45,510 nt of DNA from Bacteroidota bacterium (lineage in GTDB: Bacteria; Bacteroidota; Bacteroidia; Chitinophagales; Saprospiraceae): NCBI GenBank assembly GCA_003045895.1, contig PZPC01000039.1, forward strand, positions 1 to 45,510. The letters run 5' to 3'. The position numbers and the translations under genes were made by a program. Below the pieces are notes generated by a model. The model ran no database searches and was not told the DNA's origin. It was given only the letters and a program-made list of their open reading frames with translations. Below, in pieces: positions 16,937 to 25,681 of the stretch (the stretch's first letter is position 1; the number at the start of each line of letters is the position of its first letter).

Positions 16937-19900
16937 TTAAAAAGTGAGGGCAAGGGAGAAGATGAATGACTTGGTGCTCGGGTTATTGAAGTAGTCGATA
17001 CCCCGGGCCACGCTTACTCCGGTGAGGTTGGTGTCGGGGTCGTTACCCTCGAAATCGGTCCACAGGACCAGGTTTCGGCCGGTAAAGGAAAACTGTGCAC
17101 CGGCGATGCCCGTATTCCTTTTCAGCCATTCCGACTTGGCGTTGTAGGAGAAGGTAATTTCCCGCAGGCGCGTCCAGGAGCCATCCTCGATGTAGAGTTC
17201 GTCGTTGCCGCCACTGAAGAATCCGCCGTCGCCGTTGTACCAGCTTTCGGTCAGGGCTACCGGGCCGGCGCCAAAATTGTAGATATCACCCCGGAAGGTG
17301 GTTCCGGCGAGGATGACGTTGCCGTCGTAGTCCAGCAGGTTCTGCTGCGCAGTTGATTCCTCACCTGAAGGGCCCCAGGTACCCAGGTCGGCCATGACGG
17401 ACTTGGTGCCCGCAAAGATATCGGCCCCCTGGTAGGTTTCGAAAAGCACCGAAAGGGAGAAGTTTTTGTAAGCCAGCGTACTGTAGGCCGACCCCTGCCA
17501 ATCGGGGTTGGGATCGCCGATGACGCCCTCCAGCTGGTCCTGCTCGGGGAAGCCATTTTCATCGAACACCATGTCGCCTTGCTCGTCACGCAGGGTTCGG
17601 GATCCCCACAACACACCGATGGGAAACCCTTGCAGTGCACGGGCGTTGACGGCCGAGAGGCCACCCAGGTTGATGGTGAGTCCTTCTTCGAGGCGGGTAA
17701 CTTCGTTTTTCACCGAAGAATAAAGGACGTTGACATCCCAGGACCAATCCTTGGTTTTCACCAGGTTGTAGCCCAGGTCCAGTTCCACGCCCTGGTTCTC
17801 CAGCTCGGCTCCGTTGGTGTACAGGCGGGTCACCCCGCGGGAGTTGGCAATGGGGAAGTCCAGGAGTACATCTTCGGTCTTGTTGGTGTAGTAGGTCGCG
17901 CTGAGCGATAATTTGTCGCGCAGGAAGCGCAGGTCAATGCCTACTTCGGTCTCCTTCTTTCTTTCCGGGCGCAAGTCGCGGCTACCCCGTTGGGTATTGG
18001 CGATAAACGCACCGCTGCCGTAGAGGGATCCGCCGAGGTCGCCCCCGTATTCGTCGCCAAAAACGGGCGAGGTGAAGGTGTTGGTGGTGTTGTAACGAGC
18101 GGGTTGTACGCCAACTTCTCCGTAAGAGAAGCGCAGCTTACCAAAGGAAAAGAAGTCGCTCTTGAGGTTGCCCAATTCCGTAAACTGAAAAGCTACCGAA
18201 GCCGAAGGGAACAGGAACGTATTGTCGGCCTGGTCACCAAAGGTAGAGGCCGATTCGGCGCGGAGGGTACCGTTGAGGAAGAGCATGTCGTACAAGGATA
18301 AATTTCCTGACGTATACACACCCACGGTCCGTTCCTGGCCAAAGGTGCTGGTGGCCTCGCGGTTTTCGGGCAGGGCATTGTCGATATCCCTGATGCCGCT
18401 GGCGACGTCGGTAAACTGGATAAAGTTGGAAATTTCGTTGCCTTCGGTGATCAGCTGCCGGTGGTTGAAATTGAATCCGGCCAGCAAGGAACCTACTACG
18501 TTGCGGCCAAATTTCTTGCCCGCCTTCGCGATGTAGTCCATATTGAGGATGGAACTCCGGGCCACATTCCGGCCAAAAGTACCTGCCGTAAATTCACCGG
18601 CGGCAGAGCCGGGCGTAAAGAATGCCTGCTGCAATTCGGTGTAATTATCCAACCCGACCCGTCCGATCAGGTCCAGCCAATCGGTTGGCGAGATGGTCAG
18701 TTCCATGGTACTGATGAAGCGGTCGACATCGACCAGGTTCTCCTGTTCGTTGATCGTCCACAAGGGGTTGTTGTAGGTAGCCGTACCATCGGCGCCCAGG
18801 GGCTCGCGGTAGGAGCGCTGGCGGTTCGCTACTGGCGCGGCGTTGCTGTTGGCGTAATAGTCGCCGCGGTAGCCCGTGTTGTCGAAGTCGACCGGGGTAC
18901 GCAGTAAGCCCAGGTGCAGCCCCGAAGAACTGGATCCCCGGCGGATGCGGTTGGACTTGCTCTTGGTGTAAGTACTGGAGGCCGACAGTTTGATCTTATC
19001 AGAAATCCGGTGGCCTACGTTTACCCGCCCCGTGGTGCGGCGGTAATCGGAATTGCTGCGAATGATTCCTTCCTGGTTCATGTCGCTGAGGCTGGCAAAA
19101 ATGGTGCTGTTGGCATTGCCGCCACTGACGCTGAGGTTGTTTTCCCAGAAATGGCCATTTTGGAAGATCTGGTTGAAGTTGTCCTCCAGGAACAGTTGCT
19201 GGGAATTTTTCGACAGGATCGGGTAGTAGGAATTGCCTGCCTGGTCGATGTAAAACCCGGCGTTGGTGTTCAGGTCATCGGGTGCGCCGGATCGGTCGGC
19301 GATCTTGTCGCCCCAGGAATCCCGTGACCGCTGGTTGTAGACGCCGTTGTCTCCTTGTCCGAACAAGGTTTGCTGCGGATAGCGCTGGTTGATCTGGTCG
19401 ATTGAGTAGCTGGACTTGTAGGTCACACTCATTTTACTGTTGTACTTCCCACTTTTGGTTTTGATGACAATAACCCCACCCAGGGCACGGGTGCCCCAGA
19501 GGGCTGCGGCCGAAGCACCTTTCAGTACGGTGACACTTTCGATGTCGTTGGGGTTGATGTCGTTGAGACGCGACTGGGCGGCCACGTTTTCCTGGGGCCC
19601 GCGGGAATCGTTGCTGATGGGGACGCCATCAACCACGATCAGCGGCTGCGCATCCCGGTCGATGGTAGAGATACCCCGGATCTGGATGAAGGCACCGCCG
19701 CCGGGATCGCCCGAGTTGCGGGAGATGCGCACGCCGGAAGCTTTGCCCGACAGGGCGTTGATCATCGTCGATTCGCCAGCTCCCGTTACCGATTGGGCGG
19801 TAACCGTAGAACTGGCGTAACCGAGTTCGTCTTCTTTTTCTTCAAAGCCCAGGGCCGTCACGACGACCTCTTCGAGCAGTTTGGCGTCGTCTTCCAGCGT

Positions 19901-20182
19901 GATGTTCAACACCGTCTGGAGGCCCACTAGTTCGGTGCGCTTCTCCGCACCAATGTAGCTGAACGTCAGCAACGCCTTCTGGTCTTTGACGGTGATGGAG
20001 TAGTTACCGTTGAAATCGGTGACCGTTCCGTTGGAAGTTCCTTCCTCCAGAACCGTCACACCGGTCAGTGGTACGCCTTCCGGATCACTGACAACGCCGC
20101 TCACGGTTTGCTGAGCTTGTACCTGCAGCGTTGTGATTAAAGTGATCAAAAAAGTCATTAATAGCAGTACCTGTTTTCTCAT
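16937..20182 (-). CDS. SusC/RagA-type TonB-dependent outer-membrane transporter
   Basis: A 1081-residue outer-membrane barrel. After the signal peptide (ending near QVQAQ) comes a carboxypeptidase-regulatory-like domain (about 25-100, VSGVVSDPEGVPL...), then the TonB-box-like stretch LLEEVVVTALG (about 102-112). A plug domain follows (about 125-240, with IRGISTIDRDAQPLIVVDG) and then the 22-strand barrel ending in SFIFSLALTF with the expected terminal aromatic residue. It imports oligomers captured by SusD, powered by TonB-ExbBD. The upstream gene (47 bp) is a DASS transporter, an unusual partner for a SusC gene. Confidence 0.95.
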   Translation of the reverse strand: MRKQVLLLMTFLITLITTLQVQAQQTVSGVVSDPEGVPLTGVTVLEEGTSNGTVTDFNGNYSITVKDQKALLTFSYIGAEKRTELVGLQTVLNITLEDDAKLLEEVVVTALGFEEKEDELGYASSTVTAQSVTGAGESTMINALSGKASGVRISRNSGDPGGGAFIQIRGISTIDRDAQPLIVVDGVPISNDSRGPQENVAAQSRLNDINPNDIESVTVLKGASAAALWGTRALGGVIVIKTKSGKYNSKMSVTYKSSYSIDQINQRYPQQTLFGQGDNGVYNQRSRDSWGDKIADRSGAPDDLNTNAGFYIDQAGNSYYPILSKNSQQLFLEDNFNQIFQNGHFWENNLSVSGGNANSTIFASLSDMNQEGIIRSNSDYRRTTGRVNVGHRISDKIKLSASSTYTKSKSNRIRRGSSSSGLHLGLLRTPVDFDNTGYRGDYYANSNAAPVANRQRSYREPLGADGTATYNNPLWTINEQENLVDVDRFISTMELTISPTDWLDLIGRVGLDNYTELQQAFFTPGSAAGEFTAGTFGRNVARSSILNMDYIAKAGKKFGRNVVGSLLAGFNFNHRQLITEGNEISNFIQFTDVASGIRDIDNALPENREATSTFGQERTVGVYTSGNLSLYDMLFLNGTLRAESASTFGDQADNTFLFPSASVAFQFTELGNLKSDFFSFGKLRFSYGEVGVQPARYNTTNTFTSPVFGDEYGGDLGGSLYGSGAFIANTQRGSRDLRPERKKETEVGIDLRFLRDKLSLSATYYTNKTEDVLLDFPIANSRGVTRLYTNGAELENQGVELDLGYNLVKTKDWSWDVNVLYSSVKNEVTRLEEGLTINLGGLSAVNARALQGFPIGVLWGSRTLRDEQGDMVFDENGFPEQDQLEGVIGDPNPDWQGSAYSTLAYKNFSLSVLFETYQGADIFAGTKSVMADLGTWGPSGEESTAQQNLLDYDGNVILAGTTFRGDIYNFGAGPVALTESWYNGDGGFFSGGNDELYIEDGSWTRLREITFSYNAKSEWLKRNTGIAGAQFSFTGRNLVLWTDFEGNDPDTNLTGVSVARGIDYFNNPSTKSFIFSLALTF

Positions 20183-20229
20183 GACTCAAAATATTTGGTG
20201 TGTGGTAATAATCGGATTCATTATGTTGG

Positions 20230-21696
20230 TTATTTTAATTGATCAGGGAAAGTAGTGGGATCGAAAGCCCACAAAAACGGCAGCAGGAAGTAGACGATGA
20301 TGCAGATCACGATAATTGAGATCACATTCATCCAGATGCCTGCGCGTACCATATCGGGTATTTTGAGGTAGCCCGACCCAAAAACCACCGCGTTGGGTGG
20401 GGTAGCTACCGGCAGCATAAACGCACAGGAAGCCGCCAGGGTGGCCCCCACCATCAGGGTAAACGGATGCACATTGATGATCACCGCCAACGGCGCCAGA
20501 ATGGGCAGCATCATGGCTGTGGTAGCGAGATTGGAGGTGATCTCCGTCAGGAAATTAACGGCAGCTACCAGGATGACCAATAACACAATCAGGGATACCC
20601 CTTGCAGCAAGGTCATTTGTCCGCCCAGCCAGGTAGCCAGTCCGCTGCTTTTAAAAGCTTCGGCCAGGGCCAACCCGCCGCCAAACAGCAGCAGGACACC
20701 CCAGGGCAATTTGACCGCTTCTTTCCAGTTGATTAGCTTTCGCTCCTTATCCTTGCCTGCGGGCAGCAGAAACAAAAGCAACCCTGCGATGATCGCAATA
20801 ATGGTGTCATCCAGTTCGGGAATAAATTTATTCAACAAAAAAGACCGGCTGATCCACGCCAGGGCCGTGACGACGAAGACCACCAGCACCACTTTCTCTT
20901 CGTAAGAAATCTTGCCCAGTGCCGCCAACTGTTTTTCAATTTCTGCTTTGCCACCGGGAAAAGATTGCTGCTGAAAGGTAAAAGCCACCTCGGTCAGGTA
21001 TTTCCAGCAAATAATCAGCAGCACCAATGACACCGGTAGGCCGATCACGATCCAGTCCAGGAACGTGATCTCGATCCCGTAGATATCCTGGACGATGCCC
21101 GCGAGCACCAGGTTGGGCGGGGTGCCGATCAGGGTAGCGATTCCTCCAATGGAGGCGCTGTAGGCGATGGCCAGCATGAGGGCTTTGCCGAAGAGCTTAT
21201 TCTCATCGGCGACGGTCAGTGGATTGTCCTTCAGCTGGGTGATGATCGCCATCCCGATGGGCAGCATCATGACGGACGTGGCGGTATTCGATATCCACAT
21301 GGACAAGAAAGCCGTAGCCGCCATGAACCCCAGAATGATGTTTTTGATGTTGGTACCAATCAGGTTGATAATATTGAGGGCAATCCGGCGGTGCAATCCC
21401 CAGCGCTCAATGGCGATGGCCAGCATAAAGCCACCGATGTACAGAAAAATATAGCGGTGCCCAAAAGAAGCGGTGGTCTGTTCGAGGCTCAGGGCGCCCG
21501 TAAGCGGAAAAAGCACGATGGGCAGCAAGGCGGTGACCGCAATGGGAATCACCTCCAGGATCCACCAAACAGCAACCCACAAAGTGGAAGCCAGCACAGC
21601 CTGCCCCGCAGCACTCAGGCCGGGAGGGTGAAAAAACAAAAGGGTCAGTAAAAACAGGGTCGGCCCAAGTATCATTCCCGCGGTTTTCTTATTCAT
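20230..21696 (-). CDS. SLC13/DASS-family sodium:anion (dicarboxylate) symporter
   Basis: A 488-residue inner-membrane transporter with two repeated halves. The signature helix-hairpin motifs are present: ISNTATSVMMLPIG (about 135-148) and ITSNLATTAMMLPI (about 390-403), each with the SNT/SNL ion and substrate site of this family. Members carry di- and tricarboxylates, or sulfate, with sodium. It is the first gene of the - strand cluster that continues with susC, susD and two ester hydrolases, so a carboxylate product is the most natural cargo (inference). It is transcribed divergently from the putative membrane regulator at 21967. Confidence 0.9.
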   Translation of the reverse strand: MNKKTAGMILGPTLFLLTLLFFHPPGLSAAGQAVLASTLWVAVWWILEVIPIAVTALLPIVLFPLTGALSLEQTTASFGHRYIFLYIGGFMLAIAIERWGLHRRIALNIINLIGTNIKNIILGFMAATAFLSMWISNTATSVMMLPIGMAIITQLKDNPLTVADENKLFGKALMLAIAYSASIGGIATLIGTPPNLVLAGIVQDIYGIEITFLDWIVIGLPVSLVLLIICWKYLTEVAFTFQQQSFPGGKAEIEKQLAALGKISYEEKVVLVVFVVTALAWISRSFLLNKFIPELDDTIIAIIAGLLLFLLPAGKDKERKLINWKEAVKLPWGVLLLFGGGLALAEAFKSSGLATWLGGQMTLLQGVSLIVLLVILVAAVNFLTEITSNLATTAMMLPILAPLAVIINVHPFTLMVGATLAASCAFMLPVATPPNAVVFGSGYLKIPDMVRAGIWMNVISIIVICIIVYFLLPFLWAFDPTTFPDQLK

Positions 21697-21966
21697 CCTT
21701 TGGTTTAATCTACGTGCCGGTAAACAAATGGTTCATACAGGTGGTCTGGTAAGCTTCCGCATTTTACGAGCCGCCGGAAGTGTACCGAAGCATGGGTAAA
21801 ATATTGGAAAATTGTGTTAAATTTAGCAGCCGAAGCCCGATACCTACCCATCACTGATTCGCAAATATATATTACGAATAACCAAAACTATAAAATTTAA
21901 TTTCAACGATTAATCATTTTACACTGTTTTATTCTTTTTTACACCTTTTTACACCGCTAAAATATT
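21697..21966. promoter_or_regulatory. Divergent control region between the DASS-SusCD cluster and the putative regulator
   Basis: A 270-bp gap, strongly AT-rich from about 21840. Three exact TTTTACAC copies lie at 21917-21924, 21937-21944 and 21947-21954, with starts 20 and 10 bp apart, which puts them on the same face of the helix. On the - strand a -7-like box TATATTTG (complement of 21862-21869) could drive the DASS-SusCD cluster with a leader of about 155 nt; no -33 box is clear. The last TTTTACAC lies 12 bp before the regulator ATG, so protein binding there could shut off that gene. Confidence 0.45.
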
Positions 21967-23139
21967 ATGCCTGAGAGCTTTAATGAACAGTTCACCGCCA
22001 AATTAGAAGCCCATTACGGCCCCTGGGAGAAGATGACTTCCCGCTTTGGCAATGCGCCCTTTGGAGAGATCGCCAAAGACCTGTCCATTAGTGCCAGCCA
22101 GTTTACCAAGCTCATTTACGGCAGTGCCACGGAGGGCATGTACATCCGGTCCATCAGAAACATCGAGCGCTTGATGGAATTGCAGCAGGCCCTCGACGAG
22201 CGGGACACAGCCCTGACCAAATGGACGACAGCCCAAGCGCAGGCCCAACAACTACAGGCCCGCCAGCGCAGCGCCCGCAATAAAATCATCTTGTTTTCCC
22301 TGCTGGCACTGCTTACTGGCGCGCTGGGCGCCTACACCTATACCCGCAACCAGGACCAACTGAACACACTTTCGCAGCACCCCCTGTCCCTTTATTTCGA
22401 CCAGGGATTCGATGCCGATTTCGACTCGCCCTACCTCAAGGAATCAGAAGTCCAGGACTACTGCCCCTGTAGCGCGTACGAGGGAAGTTGGTCTTTGAGC
22501 GAGGAATACAAATTGCCCCTGCCCGGCAACCGGAAGCCCGGCGTCTACTACCTGGCTAAAAGTGCGGACGTGCGGATGAAATGCTCGAAAAGCGATACCC
22601 TGAACCTCGGCCGGGGCAGGGTGCTCATCGGCTTCGAGTACCTGATCAACGAAGTTTGGGTCGACACCAAACAAACGCCCCTATCCCCTACCTACTTTGA
22701 CAAAGACAACAAGACGTACACGCCGGAATTTATGGCACTCACCTTTGCTGACAATCCGCAATTCAAAAGAGTAGCCACCATCCACTCCTTTTTTATCGAC
22801 AAATTTGAAATCCACCCCGATTCCATCGTCCGGCGTGGCGAGCCTTGTGGCCGATTTGCCACCGATGTCGATGAGCAGCTGGTGGCCCGCTACGAAATCG
22901 ACCTCAAGCACGTCCTGGAAAACGTCCTCGGCGACCTCACCCAGGCCGATTGTGAAGCAGCGCCCAACCCTTTCTGCGACCCCAACGACCTGACGGAAAA
23001 AGTAAGCGTCATCAACTTTGACTGCCTCTACACCATCAAAACCGAAAACCTGGGTATCGGCGGCGGTTATCCTTACCGCAAAGGTTTCCGGCTGGAAAAG
23101 CAGAACTATTCGGATAATTTGACCTGTGATTGCGAATGA
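21967..23139 (+). CDS. Predicted single-pass membrane protein with HTH-like N-terminus (candidate regulator)
   Basis: 390 residues, family not recognised. Residues 30-70 (FGEIAKDLSISASQFTKLIYG) resemble a lambda-repressor/XRE-like helix-turn-helix in spacing and hydrophobic pattern. A predicted coiled stretch rich in Gln and Ala follows (about 75-108), then one membrane segment (IILFSLLALLTGALGAYTY, about 110-128). The remaining region of about 260 residues is probably extracytoplasmic and has paired cysteines near both ends (CPC at about 166, CDC at the C-terminus). The topology would suit a one-component sensor with a cytoplasmic DNA-binding head. It is divergent from the DASS-SusCD cluster, which has no sigma/anti-sigma or hybrid two-component regulator nearby. 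The regulatory function is inference. Confidence 0.6.
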   Translation: MPESFNEQFTAKLEAHYGPWEKMTSRFGNAPFGEIAKDLSISASQFTKLIYGSATEGMYIRSIRNIERLMELQQALDERDTALTKWTTAQAQAQQLQARQRSARNKIILFSLLALLTGALGAYTYTRNQDQLNTLSQHPLSLYFDQGFDADFDSPYLKESEVQDYCPCSAYEGSWSLSEEYKLPLPGNRKPGVYYLAKSADVRMKCSKSDTLNLGRGRVLIGFEYLINEVWVDTKQTPLSPTYFDKDNKTYTPEFMALTFADNPQFKRVATIHSFFIDKFEIHPDSIVRRGEPCGRFATDVDEQLVARYEIDLKHVLENVLGDLTQADCEAAPNPFCDPNDLTEKVSVINFDCLYTIKTENLGIGGGYPYRKGFRLEKQNYSDNLTCDCE

Positions 23140-23221
23140 TGGCCAGCCAGGTACCCGACCGGTCAATTGGCAATTGGCAATTGGTACTTGGCAATAAACT
23201 AAATTTATCCTCCTAACCCAT

Positions 23222-23229
23222 TACCTTTG
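23222..23229 (+). promoter_or_regulatory. -7 box of the ABC exporter promoter
   Basis: TACCTTTG matches TAnnTTTG and ends 5 nt before the ATG at 23235. No -33 TTG at normal distance; the closest is 23188-23190. Upstream, 23163-23184 holds an imperfect CAATTGG tandem repeat. Confidence 0.35.
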
Positions 23230-23234
23230 CGCGC

Positions 23235-25055
23235 ATGAAAAGTTTCTGGCGACTTCTCCGCTATTTACAGCGGTACCGCGGATTGGTGATGGCAGCGATA
23301 GCCTGCAATATTCTCACTGCCGTATTTACGGTAATCAGCATTCCCATGCTGATTCCCTTCTTTCAAATCCTCTTCGACCGAACGAAGATGATGGCAGCGG
23401 CTCCCCAGAAGGGTGTGGCGCTGACCAATATTTCCGATTATTTCAATTACCAGTTCTCACAACTCATCATCACGCAGGGGCAGGAAACAGCCCTCGCCTA
23501 CGTTTGCGTGGCCATTGTGGCGGTGTATTTCTTCCGCAATATTTTCCGCTACCTGGCCCTTTTCTTCATGGCGCCGGTGCGCAACGGCATCATCCGCGAC
23601 CTGCGGGCCGAGATGTTCGAACAGGTGCTAACCCTGCCGCTGGCCTACTTTGGCGAAGAGCGCAAGGGCGATCTTCTCTCCCGCCTCACCAGCGACGTGC
23701 AGGAAGTAGAGGCCAGCATCCTCAACATGCTGGAGGTCATCTTTCGGGAACCCCTCATCATTGTGGGCGCCCTGGGCTTCATGATCTACGTGAGCCCCAG
23801 CCTGACGGTCTTTGTCTTCCTGCTCCTCCTCTTCACCGGCGTCGTTATCGGTGGTTTGGGCAAACGTCTCAAGCGCACGTCTACCGCCGTCCAGGATCGG
23901 TTGGGCCACCTCCTCAGCCTTGTGGAAGAAGGGCTCGGGGGCCTGCGCATCATCAAGGGTTTCGCCGCCGAAGATTACCAGCGCAATAAATTTTCCGTCG
24001 CCAACAACAACTACCGCAACCTCCTGACTACCCTGCTGCGGCGGCGCGACCTGGCCTCGCCCCTGTCCGAATTCCTGGGTATCGGCACGGTAGCCGCGCT
24101 GCTGTGGTATGGTTCCCGCCAGGTCTTCAGCGGCGCGCTGGAAGCGGAAACCTTCATCACCTTCATCTTTGCCTTTTACAACGTCATTGACCCGGCCAAG
24201 AATATCGCCAAAGCGACTTCCAATATCCAACGCGGCATCGGAGCCTTCGAACGCATCGAACATCTGCTCGACGCCAAAAACACCCTGCCGGAAGCACCCC
24301 ACGCCCAGGATATTGCCGCTTTCACCACGGGAATCGACTACCGGAGTGTTGGCTTTGCTTACCGCGAAGTGGAAGGACAGGTCCTCAGCCAGATCGACCT
24401 CCACATCCCCAAAGGCAAGGTGGTGGCCCTGGTCGGCTCGTCGGGGGCAGGCAAGAGTACCCTCGTCGACTTGCTCTCGCGGTTCTTCGACGTGACCAGC
24501 GGCGGAATTTTTATCGACGGTGTAGATATTCGCCAGTACCGCCTGAAACCGCTACGGCAATTGATGGGGATCGTGAGCCAGGAGGCCATCCTCTTCAACG
24601 ATACCATCTACAACAACATCGTCTTCGGACTGCCCAACGTGACCCCCGAACAGGTGGCCGAAGCTGGCCGCATTGCCAATGCCCACGACTTCATCATGGC
24701 CACCGAAAGTGGCTATCAGACCAACATTGGCGACCGCGGCAGCAAGCTCTCCGGCGGCCAGCGCCAGCGCCTGACCATTGCCCGGGCCATCCTCCGCAAC
24801 CCGCCCATCCTCATCCTCGACGAAGCCACCTCGGCCCTCGATTCCGAAAGCGAAAAACTGGTGCAGGATGCCCTCACCAAACTCATGCAAGGCCGGACGG
24901 CCATCGTCATCGCCCACCGCCTGAGCACCGTGCAGCACGCCGACGAGATCATCGTCTTGCGCGAAGGCCGGATCACCGAAAGGGGTACCCACCAGGAACT
25001 ACTGGAGCAGGGCGGCGAATACCGCAAGCTGGTGGCTTTGCAGGGGTTGGAGTAG
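23235..25055 (+). CDS. MsbA-like ABC exporter (fused permease and ATPase)
   Basis: A 606-residue half-transporter that probably homodimerises in the inner membrane. Residues 1-330 form the six-helix exporter domain and about 345-606 the nucleotide-binding domain. The Walker A motif GSSGAGKST (Lys407), the ABC signature LSGGQRQR, the Walker B ILDEATSALD and the H-loop IAHRLST are all intact. Best matched to the lipid A/lipid-linked exporter group (MsbA family), but drug or peptide export cannot be excluded. It stands alone between the putative regulator and a convergent toxin-antitoxin pair. Confidence 0.9.
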   Translation: MKSFWRLLRYLQRYRGLVMAAIACNILTAVFTVISIPMLIPFFQILFDRTKMMAAAPQKGVALTNISDYFNYQFSQLIITQGQETALAYVCVAIVAVYFFRNIFRYLALFFMAPVRNGIIRDLRAEMFEQVLTLPLAYFGEERKGDLLSRLTSDVQEVEASILNMLEVIFREPLIIVGALGFMIYVSPSLTVFVFLLLLFTGVVIGGLGKRLKRTSTAVQDRLGHLLSLVEEGLGGLRIIKGFAAEDYQRNKFSVANNNYRNLLTTLLRRRDLASPLSEFLGIGTVAALLWYGSRQVFSGALEAETFITFIFAFYNVIDPAKNIAKATSNIQRGIGAFERIEHLLDAKNTLPEAPHAQDIAAFTTGIDYRSVGFAYREVEGQVLSQIDLHIPKGKVVALVGSSGAGKSTLVDLLSRFFDVTSGGIFIDGVDIRQYRLKPLRQLMGIVSQEAILFNDTIYNNIVFGLPNVTPEQVAEAGRIANAHDFIMATESGYQTNIGDRGSKLSGGQRQRLTIARAILRNPPILILDEATSALDSESEKLVQDALTKLMQGRTAIVIAHRLSTVQHADEIIVLREGRITERGTHQELLEQGGEYRKLVALQGLE

Positions 25056-25075
25056 GGGAATGGCTTAGTGGTGGG

Positions 25076-25402
25076 TCAGGGTTTGATCGTGCGTTTCGTA
25101 GTTTCTTGACTTCTGCTACTGTGTGTGATTTCAACGACTGAGACAATGAGTTTGTCGTTATTGATCGAGTAGATGATTCGATAGTCCCATTGTAAAACTC
25201 TGCGGTAGATTTGCTGATCGTAACAGAGGTAATGCTCTTTTTCGTGCGACTCCGGAAAGCGAGCCAAGCTCTTGATCGTGTTACTGATTGCTCGTCGAAC
25301 GCCAGCTGCCATCTTTGCGGAAGCCTCCAGTTTTATGCGATCACTGATCCGACGTAAACTATTTTGAGCCATTGGAGTCACGACAACCTTATAGGTTACC
25401 AT
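25076..25402 (-). CDS. RelE/ParE-family toxin
   Basis: A 108-residue basic protein with the RelE/ParE fold signature: N-terminal YKVVVTPMAQNSLRRI strand-helix, the mid-region FPESHEKEHY, and the strand-rich C-terminal core RRVLQWDYRIIYSI...LIVSVVEITHSSR. RelE-type toxins cleave mRNA at the ribosome and ParE-type toxins poison gyrase; the sequence does not settle which applies. It overlaps the upstream antitoxin gene by 7 nt, the usual coupling in such modules, and is convergent with the ABC exporter. Confidence 0.85.
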   Translation of the reverse strand: MVTYKVVVTPMAQNSLRRISDRIKLEASAKMAAGVRRAISNTIKSLARFPESHEKEHYLCYDQQIYRRVLQWDYRIIYSINNDKLIVSVVEITHSSRSQETTKRTIKP

Positions 25403-25659
25403 GTTTCCATATCTTTTTCCAGATCTTCAATAGTAATAAACTCCCCACGTTCTACGCCTTCGAGTTGTTCCTTGAACAACTTTTTGGCTACGCTGGCGTA
25501 GAGCGGAACGCCATCAACATCATAGCCAATAATAGGATCTTCATGTTCTTTGACGTAAGTACCAAGCATGGAATGAACAACTTTCAGGAAACTCTCGTCC
25601 TGTACCTGTTCCAGGTAAGATTGGATTTCCGTTCTGATCTCTACGGCACTCATAAGCAT
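25396..25659 (-). CDS. Antitoxin partner of the RelE/ParE toxin
   Basis: An 87-residue acidic protein immediately upstream of, and overlapping, the toxin gene. The N-terminus (IRTEIQSYLEQVQDESFLKVVHSML) resembles the short helical N-terminal segment common in Bacteroidota antitoxins, and the C-terminal tail is acidic, suited to wrapping the toxin. A second in-frame Met at 25653 is an equally good start. A -7-like box TATCTTTA (complement of 25674-25681) lies about 15-20 nt upstream. Confidence 0.8.
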   Translation of the reverse strand: MLMSAVEIRTEIQSYLEQVQDESFLKVVHSMLGTYVKEHEDPIIGYDVDGVPLYASVAKKLFKEQLEGVERGEFITIEDLEKDMETW

Positions 25660-25681
25660 TCGTTTTACGAACCTAAAGATA

